From Verrucomicrobiota bacterium (lineage in GTDB: Bacteria; Verrucomicrobiota; Verrucomicrobiia; Chthoniobacterales; Terrimicrobiaceae): a stretch of DNA of 22,415 nucleotides. A program made the translations under genes and the position numbers. The stretch's first letter is position 1, and each line of letters starts with the position of its first letter. Under the pieces are notes generated by a model, which saw nothing but the letters and a program-made list of their open reading frames with translations, was not told the DNA's origin and ran no database searches. The stretch covers positions 1 to 22,415 of the forward strand of contig JAPLTI010000244.1 in assembly GCA_026398285.1 (NCBI GenBank), read 5' to 3'. Positions 13,479 to 21,059 of this stretch are shown piece after piece.

Positions 13479-14564
13479 ATGACCCAAGTGACAGCCTTCG
13501 CTCCCGGCCGCGTTGAAATTCTCGGAAACCATACGGATTACAACGGCGGCGTCGTTCTTTCCGCAGCACTGCAACTCGGCATCACCGCTACCGGAAGCCG
13601 GCTCGAGAATGGCGAAATCCGCCTCTCAACTTCGGGCGTTAGCTATGAAGGAAAAATCCAACGCGCTACAGGTCTCAAAAAAACCGGCGAGTGGATCGAT
13701 TATCCGCTGGGCGTTGCCGAGATGCTCGCCCGTGCGGGGGGCGAAGCCGGTGGATTCGAGGCATCCTATGAATCCACCCTACCCGCCGGTGCCGGGCTTT
13801 CGAGTTCCGCCGCCTTGGAAGTGGCGACGGCGGTTCTTCTCACGCGCCTCTATCCGTTTCAAATGTCCCGTCTGGACCTGGCGAAGCTCTGCCGCCGCGC
13901 GGAAAATGAATTCGTCGGTGTGAATTGCGGCCTCCTCGATCAGGCCTCCTCTGTTTTTGGAAAAAAAGACCACCTCGTGTATCTCGACTGCCGCAGCGAA
14001 TCGGTGGATGCCGTGCCGTTTCCATCGCACCTCGGCCTGCTCATCATCAACTCCGGCGTGAAACACGCGCTCACCGGTGGCGAATACAACGAACGGCGCG
14101 AGCAGTGCTTTGAAGCCGCCCGATGCATGGGCGTGCCCGCCTTGAGGGATGCTACCAGCGCACAGCTCGAGGCCTCTGAAATGCCCGAATTAGCCAAACG
14201 CCGCGCCCGTCATGTGGTGGGGGAAAATGAACGCGTTCTTCTTGCGATCGATGCCCTGCGGTCAGGTCGCGCCGAAGCGCTCGGTCCTCTCATGTCGGCT
14301 TCGCACCGCAGCTCGATCGAGAATTTTGAAAACAGCACGCCGGAACTCGATCTTCTTGTCACCCTGGCCACCGCGCAGCCCGGCTGCCTTGGCGCCCGCC
14401 TCACCGGCGGAGGATTCGGCGGCGCCATCGTCGCGCTGGTCGAGATCGACGCTGCAGAGTCTGTGCGTGTCGCTGTGGAGGCTGCCTACGCCGCGCAAAC
14501 CAAGCACAAAGCCACCGGCATCCTCTGCCGCGCGGGGGATGGAGCGCTGCCTGCCGAAGCTTGA
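13479..14564 (+). CDS. galK: Galactokinase (GHMP kinase)
   Basis: A 361-residue GHMP kinase. Motif 1 is FAPGRVEILGNHTDYNGG (8-24), motif 2 is LPAGAGLSSSAAL (101-113), motif 3 is ARLTGGGFGGA (306-316), and the catalytic base is D154 in GLLDQASSVFG. It phosphorylates galactose at C1 with ATP, feeding the Leloir pathway. Unusually, the glutamate of the canonical G-E-H-T-D sugar-binding signature is asparagine here (N17). The frame extends upstream to 13428, but homology begins at the ATG at 13479, which lies inside a small palindrome (see findings). The next gene starts 10 bases later. Confidence 0.85.
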   Translation: MTQVTAFAPGRVEILGNHTDYNGGVVLSAALQLGITATGSRLENGEIRLSTSGVSYEGKIQRATGLKKTGEWIDYPLGVAEMLARAGGEAGGFEASYESTLPAGAGLSSSAALEVATAVLLTRLYPFQMSRLDLAKLCRRAENEFVGVNCGLLDQASSVFGKKDHLVYLDCRSESVDAVPFPSHLGLLIINSGVKHALTGGEYNERREQCFEAARCMGVPALRDATSAQLEASEMPELAKRRARHVVGENERVLLAIDALRSGRAEALGPLMSASHRSSIENFENSTPELDLLVTLATAQPGCLGARLTGGGFGGAIVALVEIDAAESVRVAVEAAYAAQTKHKATGILCRAGDGALPAEA

Positions 14565-14574
14565 GGAAACGATT

Positions 14575-15621
14575 ATGAACGATCCCGGACGCAAAACCGT
14601 TACTCAACTCCGCAGCGAGTGCCGTGGCATTTCCCTTGCCGCACGCCTGCGTGGGCAAGTCGATGAACTCACCAAAAAAGAATCCTCAAACGGGAAGCCC
14701 TATTGGGAAATGAAGGTCCGCGACGCCGGCGATGTTCTCACGCTGCGGGCATGGTCGGACACCGACGCCTTCGCGGCCTGTCAGGAACTCGCGCGTGGCG
14801 AGTGCGTGGAGGTCGAAGGGGAATTTGCAGTCAATGGCAGCTTCGGCCTCGATGCCCGGCGCTGGCGTATGCGCGTGCTGGATCCGCAAGAAACGGCGGA
14901 ACTTTTCGTCGGCGGCGAGGAGGAGACTGCTGCGCTGGAAAAGGACTTTGCGGATGTGCGTGAGCTTGTGCAAACCATGCGCGATCCGCGTCTGCGCGGT
15001 CTGTGCGAGTTGTTTCTCCAGGAATTCGGACCCCGCTTCCAGCGTGCCTCCGCCGCGCGGCATAATCACCACGCTCACCGTGGCGGTCTACTCCGTCACA
15101 CCGGTCAGATGATGCGCTCCGCCTCGGCCGTTTGCAGCGCCTACCCTGTTCTCAATCGCGACCTGCTGCTCGCCGGTGTTCTTTTTCACGACTGTGGCAA
15201 ACTCTGGGAAATGTGTCCGCCCGAGGCTGGGTTTGAAATCCCACGCGAGCTGCGAGGTGAGCTTCTCGGCCATATCAGTATTGGCATCGAAGCGGTCAAC
15301 GCCCTCTGGCGGAAGTTGCCGCTTGAGACCTGGCGCGGTATTGAGCCGGCCTCGGAAGATGTGCGCCTGCACCTCCTGCACCTCATCGCCTCGCATCACG
15401 GGGAACTCCAATTCGGCTCCCCCGTCGAGCCCAAGACTCCCGAAGCCATTGCCCTCAACATGGTCGACAACCTCGACGCCAAGTTGGAAATGCTCGCCAT
15501 GGCCTACACCCGCCAACCCGAAATCGCCCCCGGCATCCACGAGCGTGTCAAAGCCCTCAACACTTCCCCGGTCAAACCTCTCCCTGCATTCAGCCAAGGC
15601 GAGGAAGAGTCGCCCCTGTAG
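14575..15621 (+). CDS. YhaM-like OB-fold/HD-domain 3'-5' exonuclease
   Basis: A 348-residue protein: an OB-fold nucleic-acid-binding domain (about 18-103: LAARLRGQVDELTKKESSNG followed by YWEMKVRDAGDVLTLRAW) and an HD phosphohydrolase domain (about 160-330). The HD metal residues are visible: H165/H166 and GGLLRHT (H175), H205 and D206 in LFHDCGKLWE, H233, H274/H275 in IASHHGE and D298 in NMVDNLDAKL. This architecture matches YhaM, a 3'-5' exoribonuclease of Firmicutes. The ATG has GAGGA 7 bases upstream and starts 10 bases after galK, so the two share an operon. The last codons (SPL, stop) run into a palindromic repeat that supplies the TAG. Confidence 0.85.
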   Translation: MNDPGRKTVTQLRSECRGISLAARLRGQVDELTKKESSNGKPYWEMKVRDAGDVLTLRAWSDTDAFAACQELARGECVEVEGEFAVNGSFGLDARRWRMRVLDPQETAELFVGGEEETAALEKDFADVRELVQTMRDPRLRGLCELFLQEFGPRFQRASAARHNHHAHRGGLLRHTGQMMRSASAVCSAYPVLNRDLLLAGVLFHDCGKLWEMCPPEAGFEIPRELRGELLGHISIGIEAVNALWRKLPLETWRGIEPASEDVRLHLLHLIASHHGELQFGSPVEPKTPEAIALNMVDNLDAKLEMLAMAYTRQPEIAPGIHERVKALNTSPVKPLPAFSQGEEESPL

Positions 15622-15648
15622 CGGCGGTCTATGACCGTCGCCCGCATT
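15615..15648 (+). repeat. Palindromic repeat, copy 4, possible terminator
   Basis: CTGTAGCGGCGGTCTATGAC (15616-15635) followed by CGTCGC. GCGGCGGTC-TAT-GACCGTCGC gives a 9-pair stem with one G-T pair. A T-run (TTTTTT, about 15648-15652) follows shortly after, so it could end the galK-yhaM transcript. The TAG at 15619-15621 is the stop codon of the upstream gene. Confidence 0.6.
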
Positions 15649-15664
15649 TTTTCGCCGTGCGGTT

Positions 15665-15692
15665 GGCGGCATATCCGCTATGACTTGCCGCC
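15665..15692 (+). promoter_or_regulatory. Hairpin directly before a glycosyltransferase start
   Basis: GGCGGCA (15665-15671) is exactly complementary to TGCCGCC (15686-15692), with a 14-base loop containing CTATGAC. The stem ends 3 bases before the ATG at 15696, so in an mRNA it would cover the ribosome-binding region. It may be a diverged copy of the palindromic repeat or a translation-control hairpin. Confidence 0.45.
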
Positions 15693-15695
15693 ATT

Positions 15696-16844
15696 ATGAA
15701 CTACGCGGGCACGGTTTTCCTGGGCAGTGGATTTGCGGCGAAGTATCCCGAGGGCGGTGGCAACTTTTCCGTCCCCCTGCAATGGGCACTGGGATTGAAG
15801 CGCCTGGGTGTTGATTATTTTTGGCTGGAGCTCATGCCTGCATCCGGAGATGCCGCTCTCGATGCCCGTTGCATTCGGATTTTTGACGAGCGCATGCGCC
15901 ATTATGGGCTCAACTATGTTTTGCTCTACCAGCGGGAGGCGGCGGAGTTGCAGGACCTCGCGGGCTTTGATTTTCACGGCATGTCGGAGCGGGAATTCCG
16001 CGAGCGCCTCGGTGGGCCTACAACCTTGCTGAACTTGAGCTACTCCATCCGCCCGCCGCTGGTGCAGCTCTTCGAGCGCCGCATATACCTCAATATCGAC
16101 CCGACCGAGATCTGTCATTGGATGGATAAACTCGAGCTCGGACAGTCCTTTCACACCGAGTTTTGGTCGATTGGGCTGAACATGCATTCGCCCGAGTGCC
16201 GTCTGCCCAAGCCGCCTCCTGGAGTGGAATGGAAAACATTCCATCCGATCGTCGACACCGAGCTTCTGCAACCAGCCCCGCGCCCCGCGCGAAACCGCTT
16301 CACCACGGTCGGTCAGTGGTATTGGGAGGGTTGGCTGGAGATTGATGGCATTTACCGCGACTACTCGAAGCGGGCGCAGTTCGAACCCTATCTCGATGTG
16401 CCGGCAGAGGTGCCCGAAGTCGAGTGGGAGTTGGCCATGCATATGAACCCTGACGATACCGAGGCCGACCGCTTGCGCGCACACGGATGGCGTCATGTTT
16501 ACCCTCGAGATGTCGTTTGCTCGCCAGAGCATTATTTTAACTACTTGCGCGGCTCGCTCGCGGAGTTCACGCCGGTGAAGGTGGATGATGTGACGCGCAC
16601 GGGCTGGATCAGCGACCGGGCGGCGGCATTTCTCGCGCTGGGCCGTCCTGTCATCACGGAATCCACCGCCGCTGAAAAATACCTGCCTGCCGAGAGTGGT
16701 TTCCTGTGGATGCACGACAAGGCCTCCGCTGTGGATTGCGCTCGCCGCGTGCTTCAAGACTGGGAGCGCCTCTCCCGCGCCGCCCGCGAGTGTGCGGTCG
16801 AGTGTTTCGACTCGCTGAAAACCATCCGCCGCATTCTCGGGTAA
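15696..16844 (+). CDS. GT-B-type glycosyltransferase, CgeB-like
   Basis: A 382-residue protein with a GT-B feel. The N-terminus (GTVFLGSGFAAKYPEGGGNF, then LQWALGLKRLGVDYFWLEL) is a Rossmann start with a Gly-rich loop. The C-terminal domain has RTGWISDRAAAFLALGRPVI, then ESTAAEKYLP and a helical end (AVDCARRVLQDWERLSRAAR), the pattern of CgeB/GT4-like enzymes where the acidic and small residues after GRPVI contact the sugar nucleotide. Donor and acceptor are unknown. No signal peptide or membrane segment is visible, so it is probably cytoplasmic. It lies 74 bases after the yhaM-like gene across a repeat. Confidence 0.65.
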   Translation: MNYAGTVFLGSGFAAKYPEGGGNFSVPLQWALGLKRLGVDYFWLELMPASGDAALDARCIRIFDERMRHYGLNYVLLYQREAAELQDLAGFDFHGMSEREFRERLGGPTTLLNLSYSIRPPLVQLFERRIYLNIDPTEICHWMDKLELGQSFHTEFWSIGLNMHSPECRLPKPPPGVEWKTFHPIVDTELLQPAPRPARNRFTTVGQWYWEGWLEIDGIYRDYSKRAQFEPYLDVPAEVPEVEWELAMHMNPDDTEADRLRAHGWRHVYPRDVVCSPEHYFNYLRGSLAEFTPVKVDDVTRTGWISDRAAAFLALGRPVITESTAAEKYLPAESGFLWMHDKASAVDCARRVLQDWERLSRAARECAVECFDSLKTIRRILG

Positions 16845-16908
16845 AAGTTTGTCCGCCGTTGGAGCGGTGGATTGACTCGCAGAACCGGTGCGTAATGATG
16901 GGCACGAT

Positions 16909-18036
16909 ATGGGTAAGTTCAAAGCAGCCAGTTTTCATGTAAGCGGTGTCTACAAGTCCCCGGAGGTTCTCGCAGCGGCCCTCCAAATCAGGGAATCGCT
17001 CAAAACGCCAGCGCGTATGGCTTTTGCTTTTGTCAGCGCCGACTACGTGCCCCATATCGCCGAGTTCTGTGAAACGCTGCGAGTCGATGGACACATCCAA
17101 GACATCATTGGCTGCACGACAGGCGGACGCATCGAGGGAGGGAGCGAGTTCGAGGGAGGATCCGGTTTTTCCCTCATCGCCTGCCAGGGCGATTTTGGCG
17201 ACCCGCTTGCGCTCGAGAGCTCCGACTACTCATCTTCTGTCGAGTCAAACGGCTGGATCACCCTCGCCAACCCCTATGCTTTTCCGATCGAGGATTGGAT
17301 CAACTCCTGCAACCGCGAGGCACATGGACTGAGTGTGGTGGGCGGCCTCGCCAGCGGGGGGGATTCGCATGAGATCACCGCGTTCATTAATGGAACACCG
17401 GTGGATGCCGTCGCCGTGCCTGTGATTGGCCGCACGGCTCTCGTTCCAGCTCTCAGTCAAGGCTGTCGCCCAATTGGGGAGCCTTTCACAGTGACCCGCG
17501 CCGACCACAATGTGATTTACGCGCTGGGCGGCCAACCGGCTTACCGTGCTCTGGAGCGCGCCTTCGAAACGCTCAGTGATGATGAGAAATCCAACGCCAG
17601 AGGCAATCTCTTCGCCGGTCTTGCGGGTTCGGAATACATCCACGAGTTCCACTCCGGCGACTTCCTTGTGAAAAACATTATCGGAGCAGACCCCGACTCC
17701 GGCGCGGTCGTGATAGCGGGCATTCCCCGCATTGGACAAACCCTCCAATACCAAATTCGCAACCCCAGCGCCGCCCTCCAGGATCTCGCCCGTGGCTACG
17801 AGCCGGTTCGGCAGGCTAAACGGCGTGCCTATGGCGCTCTGCTCTTCTCATGTCTCGGTCGAGGTAAGAATTTTTTCGGCACGGTGAATCAAGATGCCTC
17901 CGAACTCTCCGAGGCTCTTGGCGGCAAACCAATCGCCGGTTGTTTCTGCAATGGCGAAATCGCTCCCATCCGTGGCTTGAATGCGATTCACGGCTACACA
18001 GCCGCCGCAGCGGTGTTGGTTGAAAAAACACCCTGA
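16909..18036 (+). CDS. FIST domain protein
   Basis: A 375-residue soluble protein made of FIST_N (about 20-215) and FIST_C (about 220-365) sensory domains. Typical elements are MAFAFVSADY, DIIGCTTGGRI, SVVGGLASGGD, ALSQGCRPIGEPFTVT, FLVKNIIGADPDSGAVVIAG and, near the end, LFSCLGRGKNFFG and IAGCFCNGEIAPIRG. FIST domains are thought to bind small ligands and usually sit in signalling proteins; here no output domain is attached. The frame opens at a GTG at 16888, but the ATG at 16909 is preferred. It precedes the efflux adaptor gene by 20 bases and may share its transcript. Confidence 0.85.
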   Translation: MGKFKAASFHVSGVYKSPEVLAAALQIRESLKTPARMAFAFVSADYVPHIAEFCETLRVDGHIQDIIGCTTGGRIEGGSEFEGGSGFSLIACQGDFGDPLALESSDYSSSVESNGWITLANPYAFPIEDWINSCNREAHGLSVVGGLASGGDSHEITAFINGTPVDAVAVPVIGRTALVPALSQGCRPIGEPFTVTRADHNVIYALGGQPAYRALERAFETLSDDEKSNARGNLFAGLAGSEYIHEFHSGDFLVKNIIGADPDSGAVVIAGIPRIGQTLQYQIRNPSAALQDLARGYEPVRQAKRRAYGALLFSCLGRGKNFFGTVNQDASELSEALGGKPIAGCFCNGEIAPIRGLNAIHGYTAAAAVLVEKTP

Positions 18037-18056
18037 GCCTGTAGAGTAAGCCCTCC

Positions 18057-19151
18057 GTGACCAAATACCTCTCCGCAGTCGTCCTCGTTTTTATTCTTGC
18101 TGGAACCGCCTTTTACCAAGGCTGGCCGCCATTTTCCTCTGTTGAGAAAAAAGAGGATTTCCCCACCGCTAAAGCTCGCCTCGCCGATATCTCGCCCGAT
18201 TTGCTTCTCGCCGGCGAGGTCAAACCCTCTCTCCAGGTCGATGTGAAGCCTGAGATCGGAGGGAAAATCCGCCGCATCCATGTCACGCCCGGCCAGAGTG
18301 TGAAAAAAGGCGACCTGCTGGTGACGATTGATGACACCGATCTCCTCAACGAGCGCGCCGCCGCCGAGACTGAGATCGAGGGCGCGCGGCTCACCATGGG
18401 AAAATCCAAGGGCAACTTTGACCGCGCCCGCCAACTTCACGAGCGCAGGCTCCTGAGCGAAGAGGAATTTGTCAACATGATGGCCGACTTCCGAATCGAG
18501 GAAAACGGGCTCGATAAAGCCCTCCGCCGCAGGCAGACCGTCGATGACCGTCTCTCGAAAACCCGCGTCCTCGCACCCTTCGATGGAACCGTCCTCGAAA
18601 TCCCCGTCAGCGAAGGCCAAGTCGTCGTAGGCGCCGCCAGCGTGAATTCCGGCACCAGCCTTATGATATTCGCCGATCTCTCCAGCCTGCTTATCATCTC
18701 CCAAGTCAACCAGCTCGACGCCTCCAAGTTGAGCCTGGGGCAGCAACTCACTCTCAAATCGCCAGACTCCGGCGAGTCCGCCGCTTCCGCCAAAGTTTAT
18801 TTCATCGCTCCCCTGGCCAGCGTGAAAAACAACATCAAGGGCTTCGAGATTCGTGGTCTCATCGACAGCAACGAGGCCGGCCTCAAGCCCGGCGTGTCGG
18901 TAAGCGTGCGCCTCGCCTTGCCGAAGGCAGCCGGCGTCGTTGCCGTGCCCCTCACAGCCATCTTCGAAAATCAAGGCCGCAAGGTCGCCTATGTGCTCGA
19001 GGACGGCAAACCTGTCCGGCGCGAAGTCACCGTGGGAGCCATCGATGCGAATGATGCCGAAATCCAGTCCGGCATCCGCGAAGGCGAGGATGTCCTTCTC
19101 GTCGAGCCTGCCGAGCCTTCCAAAAACGCCTCAAAAAAATCCAAGTCGTGA
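18057..19151 (+). CDS. MacA/HlyD-like periplasmic efflux adaptor
   Basis: A 364-residue membrane-fusion protein beginning at a GTG. An N-terminal anchor (YLSAVVLVFILAGTAFY, 4-20) places the rest in the periplasm. The split lipoyl domain is visible as DVKPEIGGKIRRIHVTPGQ (62-80) and VLAPFDGTVLEIPVSEGQ (171-188), flanking a helical hairpin of about 80 residues. A beta-barrel (about 205-305) and a membrane-proximal domain follow (VVAVPLTAIFENQGRKVAYV). The C-terminus is Lys-rich. The end overlaps the ATPase gene by 4 bases (GTGA). With the two following genes it forms a MacAB-type tripartite pump; the outer-membrane channel is not in the window. Confidence 0.88.
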   Translation: MTKYLSAVVLVFILAGTAFYQGWPPFSSVEKKEDFPTAKARLADISPDLLLAGEVKPSLQVDVKPEIGGKIRRIHVTPGQSVKKGDLLVTIDDTDLLNERAAAETEIEGARLTMGKSKGNFDRARQLHERRLLSEEEFVNMMADFRIEENGLDKALRRRQTVDDRLSKTRVLAPFDGTVLEIPVSEGQVVVGAASVNSGTSLMIFADLSSLLIISQVNQLDASKLSLGQQLTLKSPDSGESAASAKVYFIAPLASVKNNIKGFEIRGLIDSNEAGLKPGVSVSVRLALPKAAGVVAVPLTAIFENQGRKVAYVLEDGKPVRREVTVGAIDANDAEIQSGIREGEDVLLVEPAEPSKNASKKSKS

Positions 19152-20068
19152 GCCTCATCCACCTCGAAGGCCTCAGCAAAGTCTATCGCGTCGGCGATCA
19201 GGAAATACGGGCGCTCAATGAGGTCAACCTCCGCATTGAGGAGGGCGAGTTCATCGCCATCATCGGCTCCAGCGGCAGCGGCAAATCCACTCTCATGCAC
19301 CTCCTCGGCTGCCTCGATACCCCCACGACCGGCCGAATGGAAATTTGCGGCAACGATCTCGCCAAAGCCTCCAACGACGAACTCGCCCACGTTCGCAACC
19401 GCGAAATCGGCTTTGTTTTCCAAGCCTTCAATCTGCTGCCGAAACTCGATGTCGTTTCCAACATCGCCCTGCCGCTCATCTATGCCGGAGTCCCCTCCCG
19501 CGAACGCCTCGCCCGCGCCAAGAAAGCGGCGAGTGATGTCGGCCTCGGCGACCGCCTCGCAAATCGCCCGCCCCAGCTCAGCGGTGGCCAGTGTCAGCGC
19601 GTCGCCATAGCTCGTGCCCTCGTCAACAATCCTCGCATCCTCTTTGCCGACGAACCCACCGGCAACCTCGACTCCGCCACCGGGCGCATGATTTTAGAAA
19701 TGTTCGACGCCCTCCATGCGTCTGGGAAGACCGTTGTCCTCGTCACGCACGACCCCGCTATTGCCGCCCGCTCACGCCGAGTCATCGAAATCCGCGACGG
19801 CCGCATAACCCGCGAATACCGCCCTCTCCATGCTCGGCATCGTCCTCGGTGTCAGCAGCCTCATCGCCACCATGGCCCTCACACGCGGTATCGAGGACGG
19901 AACCCGCATTTTCATGCAGCAGATGGGTGGGCTCGAACTCGTCACCATCGTCAACAAAGAGCCCTCCAGCAGAAAATACGAATTCGCAAATCTCTCGCCT
20001 GGGCGCACCCTGCGCGACGCCGAAGCCATCCGCCGCTCGGCCACATTCATTTCTCATGTCTCGCCTGA
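19148..20068 (+). CDS. MacB-type ABC ATPase with out-of-frame tail
   Basis: A 306-residue frame whose first ~224 residues are a complete MacB/LolD-type ATPase: Walker A GSSGSGKST (40-48), Q-loop Q92, signature LSGGQCQ (144-150), Walker B ILFADEP (164-170) and the switch histidine H201. Family homology ends near GRITREY (about 19819). The remaining ~80 residues are Arg/His/Pro-rich, have no family resemblance and are the permease gene read in another frame. The expected stop codon is missing. The start is a GTG overlapping the adaptor gene. The core probably folds; whether the tail is tolerated is unknown. Confidence 0.8.
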   Translation: MSLIHLEGLSKVYRVGDQEIRALNEVNLRIEEGEFIAIIGSSGSGKSTLMHLLGCLDTPTTGRMEICGNDLAKASNDELAHVRNREIGFVFQAFNLLPKLDVVSNIALPLIYAGVPSRERLARAKKAASDVGLGDRLANRPPQLSGGQCQRVAIARALVNNPRILFADEPTGNLDSATGRMILEMFDALHASGKTVVLVTHDPAIAARSRRVIEIRDGRITREYRPLHARHRPRCQQPHRHHGPHTRYRGRNPHFHAADGWARTRHHRQQRALQQKIRIRKSLAWAHPARRRSHPPLGHIHFSCLA

Positions 20069-21059
20069 AATTTCGCTGAACACCGCCGTCGCCACCGATG
20101 GCGGTGGAAACCCCGACCGCCGCATGGTGCGCGGCGTCTATCCAGACCATTTTGTCATAGCCATGCATCAGATCGCCGCAGGACGATTCCTCACGGCGCT
20201 CGATCTCGAGCGTGGATCGCGCTGCGCGGTCGTCGGCGACACCGTGGCCAAGAACCTCTGGCCCGGCATTCCACCCCCGCTCATCGTCGGCAAAAGCATC
20301 CTCATCGACAACCGGCCATTCGAGGTCGTGGGAGTTCTCCCCCTTTATGAAATGGAGGAGCAGGCCCGCGCCCGCCGCTCCGGCAGAAGCATCTCTCGCC
20401 GCTGGGATCCCTTCCGGCAAAAAAATGAAACCGTTCTCGTTCCCTTCACCACCATGTTCCACGAACTCCGTTCCGGTGCCTTCCCTCTCGACTCCCTCGA
20501 AACCATGAAACTCGAAACCCTCACCGTGAGGGTGGGGGATTTGGATCACTTCCGCCCTGCCCTCGACCAGGTGCGCCGCATCCTCGACACCACCCACCGC
20601 GGCGTGGACGACTTCGACCTCGAAACACGCCAGGACTGGTTCGACCGCATGGAAAGCAGCGTTCGCGCAGCCCGCCTTAGCGGTGGACTCATCTCCGCCA
20701 TCAGCCTTGTCGTCGGAGGCATCGGGATTATGAATATCATGCTCGCCAGCATCTCCGAGCGCGTCCGGGAAATCGGCATCCGCCTCGCCGTCGGCGCCCG
20801 CCAGCGCGACATCTTCTGGCAAATCCTCATCGAAAGCATCCTCGTCTCCCTCCTCGGTGGCCTCCTTGGCATCCTCGCCTCCCTCGGCCTCATCGAAATC
20901 CTCAAAACCATCGCCCCCACTGAAAATGTCCCCGTCCTCACCCCCGACTCCATCCTCCTCGCCGTAGGCTTCGCCCTCGCCGCCGGCCTCCTCTCCGGCC
21001 TCTACCCCGCCGCCAAAGCCTCCACCATCGACCCCATCACCGCCCTCCGCTACGAGTAA
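19830..21059 (+). CDS. MacB-type ABC permease, N-terminally shortened
   Basis: A 409-residue FtsX/MacB-family permease. It starts abruptly in the first membrane helix (MLGIVLGVSSLIATMALTRG), followed by a large periplasmic domain (about 20-280) and three C-terminal helices (about 283-305, 330-355, 370-392) with the family's GGIGIMNIMLASISERVREI, then IGIRLAVGAR, and terminal ALRYE. Relatives have 20-40 more residues before TM1 (an amphipathic elbow helix and a basic stretch). In this frame a TAA lies at 19806-19808, and ALS before the ATG matches the family's 'LT/LS' that precedes MLGI, so the N-terminus appears cut off where it meets the ATPase gene. It overlaps the ATPase frame by 239 bases. 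Confidence 0.8.
   Translation: MLGIVLGVSSLIATMALTRGIEDGTRIFMQQMGGLELVTIVNKEPSSRKYEFANLSPGRTLRDAEAIRRSATFISHVSPEISLNTAVATDGGGNPDRRMVRGVYPDHFVIAMHQIAAGRFLTALDLERGSRCAVVGDTVAKNLWPGIPPPLIVGKSILIDNRPFEVVGVLPLYEMEEQARARRSGRSISRRWDPFRQKNETVLVPFTTMFHELRSGAFPLDSLETMKLETLTVRVGDLDHFRPALDQVRRILDTTHRGVDDFDLETRQDWFDRMESSVRAARLSGGLISAISLVVGGIGIMNIMLASISERVREIGIRLAVGARQRDIFWQILIESILVSLLGGLLGILASLGLIEILKTIAPTENVPVLTPDSILLAVGFALAAGLLSGLYPAAKASTIDPITALRYE

Noticed and set aside
15678..16922. 414-codon minus-strand frame
   Set aside because: It is antisense to the CgeB-like glycosyltransferase and shows no domain pattern.
17994..18974. 326-codon minus-strand frame opposite the efflux adaptor
   Set aside because: It is the antisense of a motif-rich HlyD/MacA gene; no family resemblance.
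19806..19830. Programmed +1 frameshift joining ATPase and permease
   Set aside because: No recognisable slippery site, and a fusion would join the ATPase directly to TM1 without the linker and elbow found in MacB. A deletion or error is simpler.
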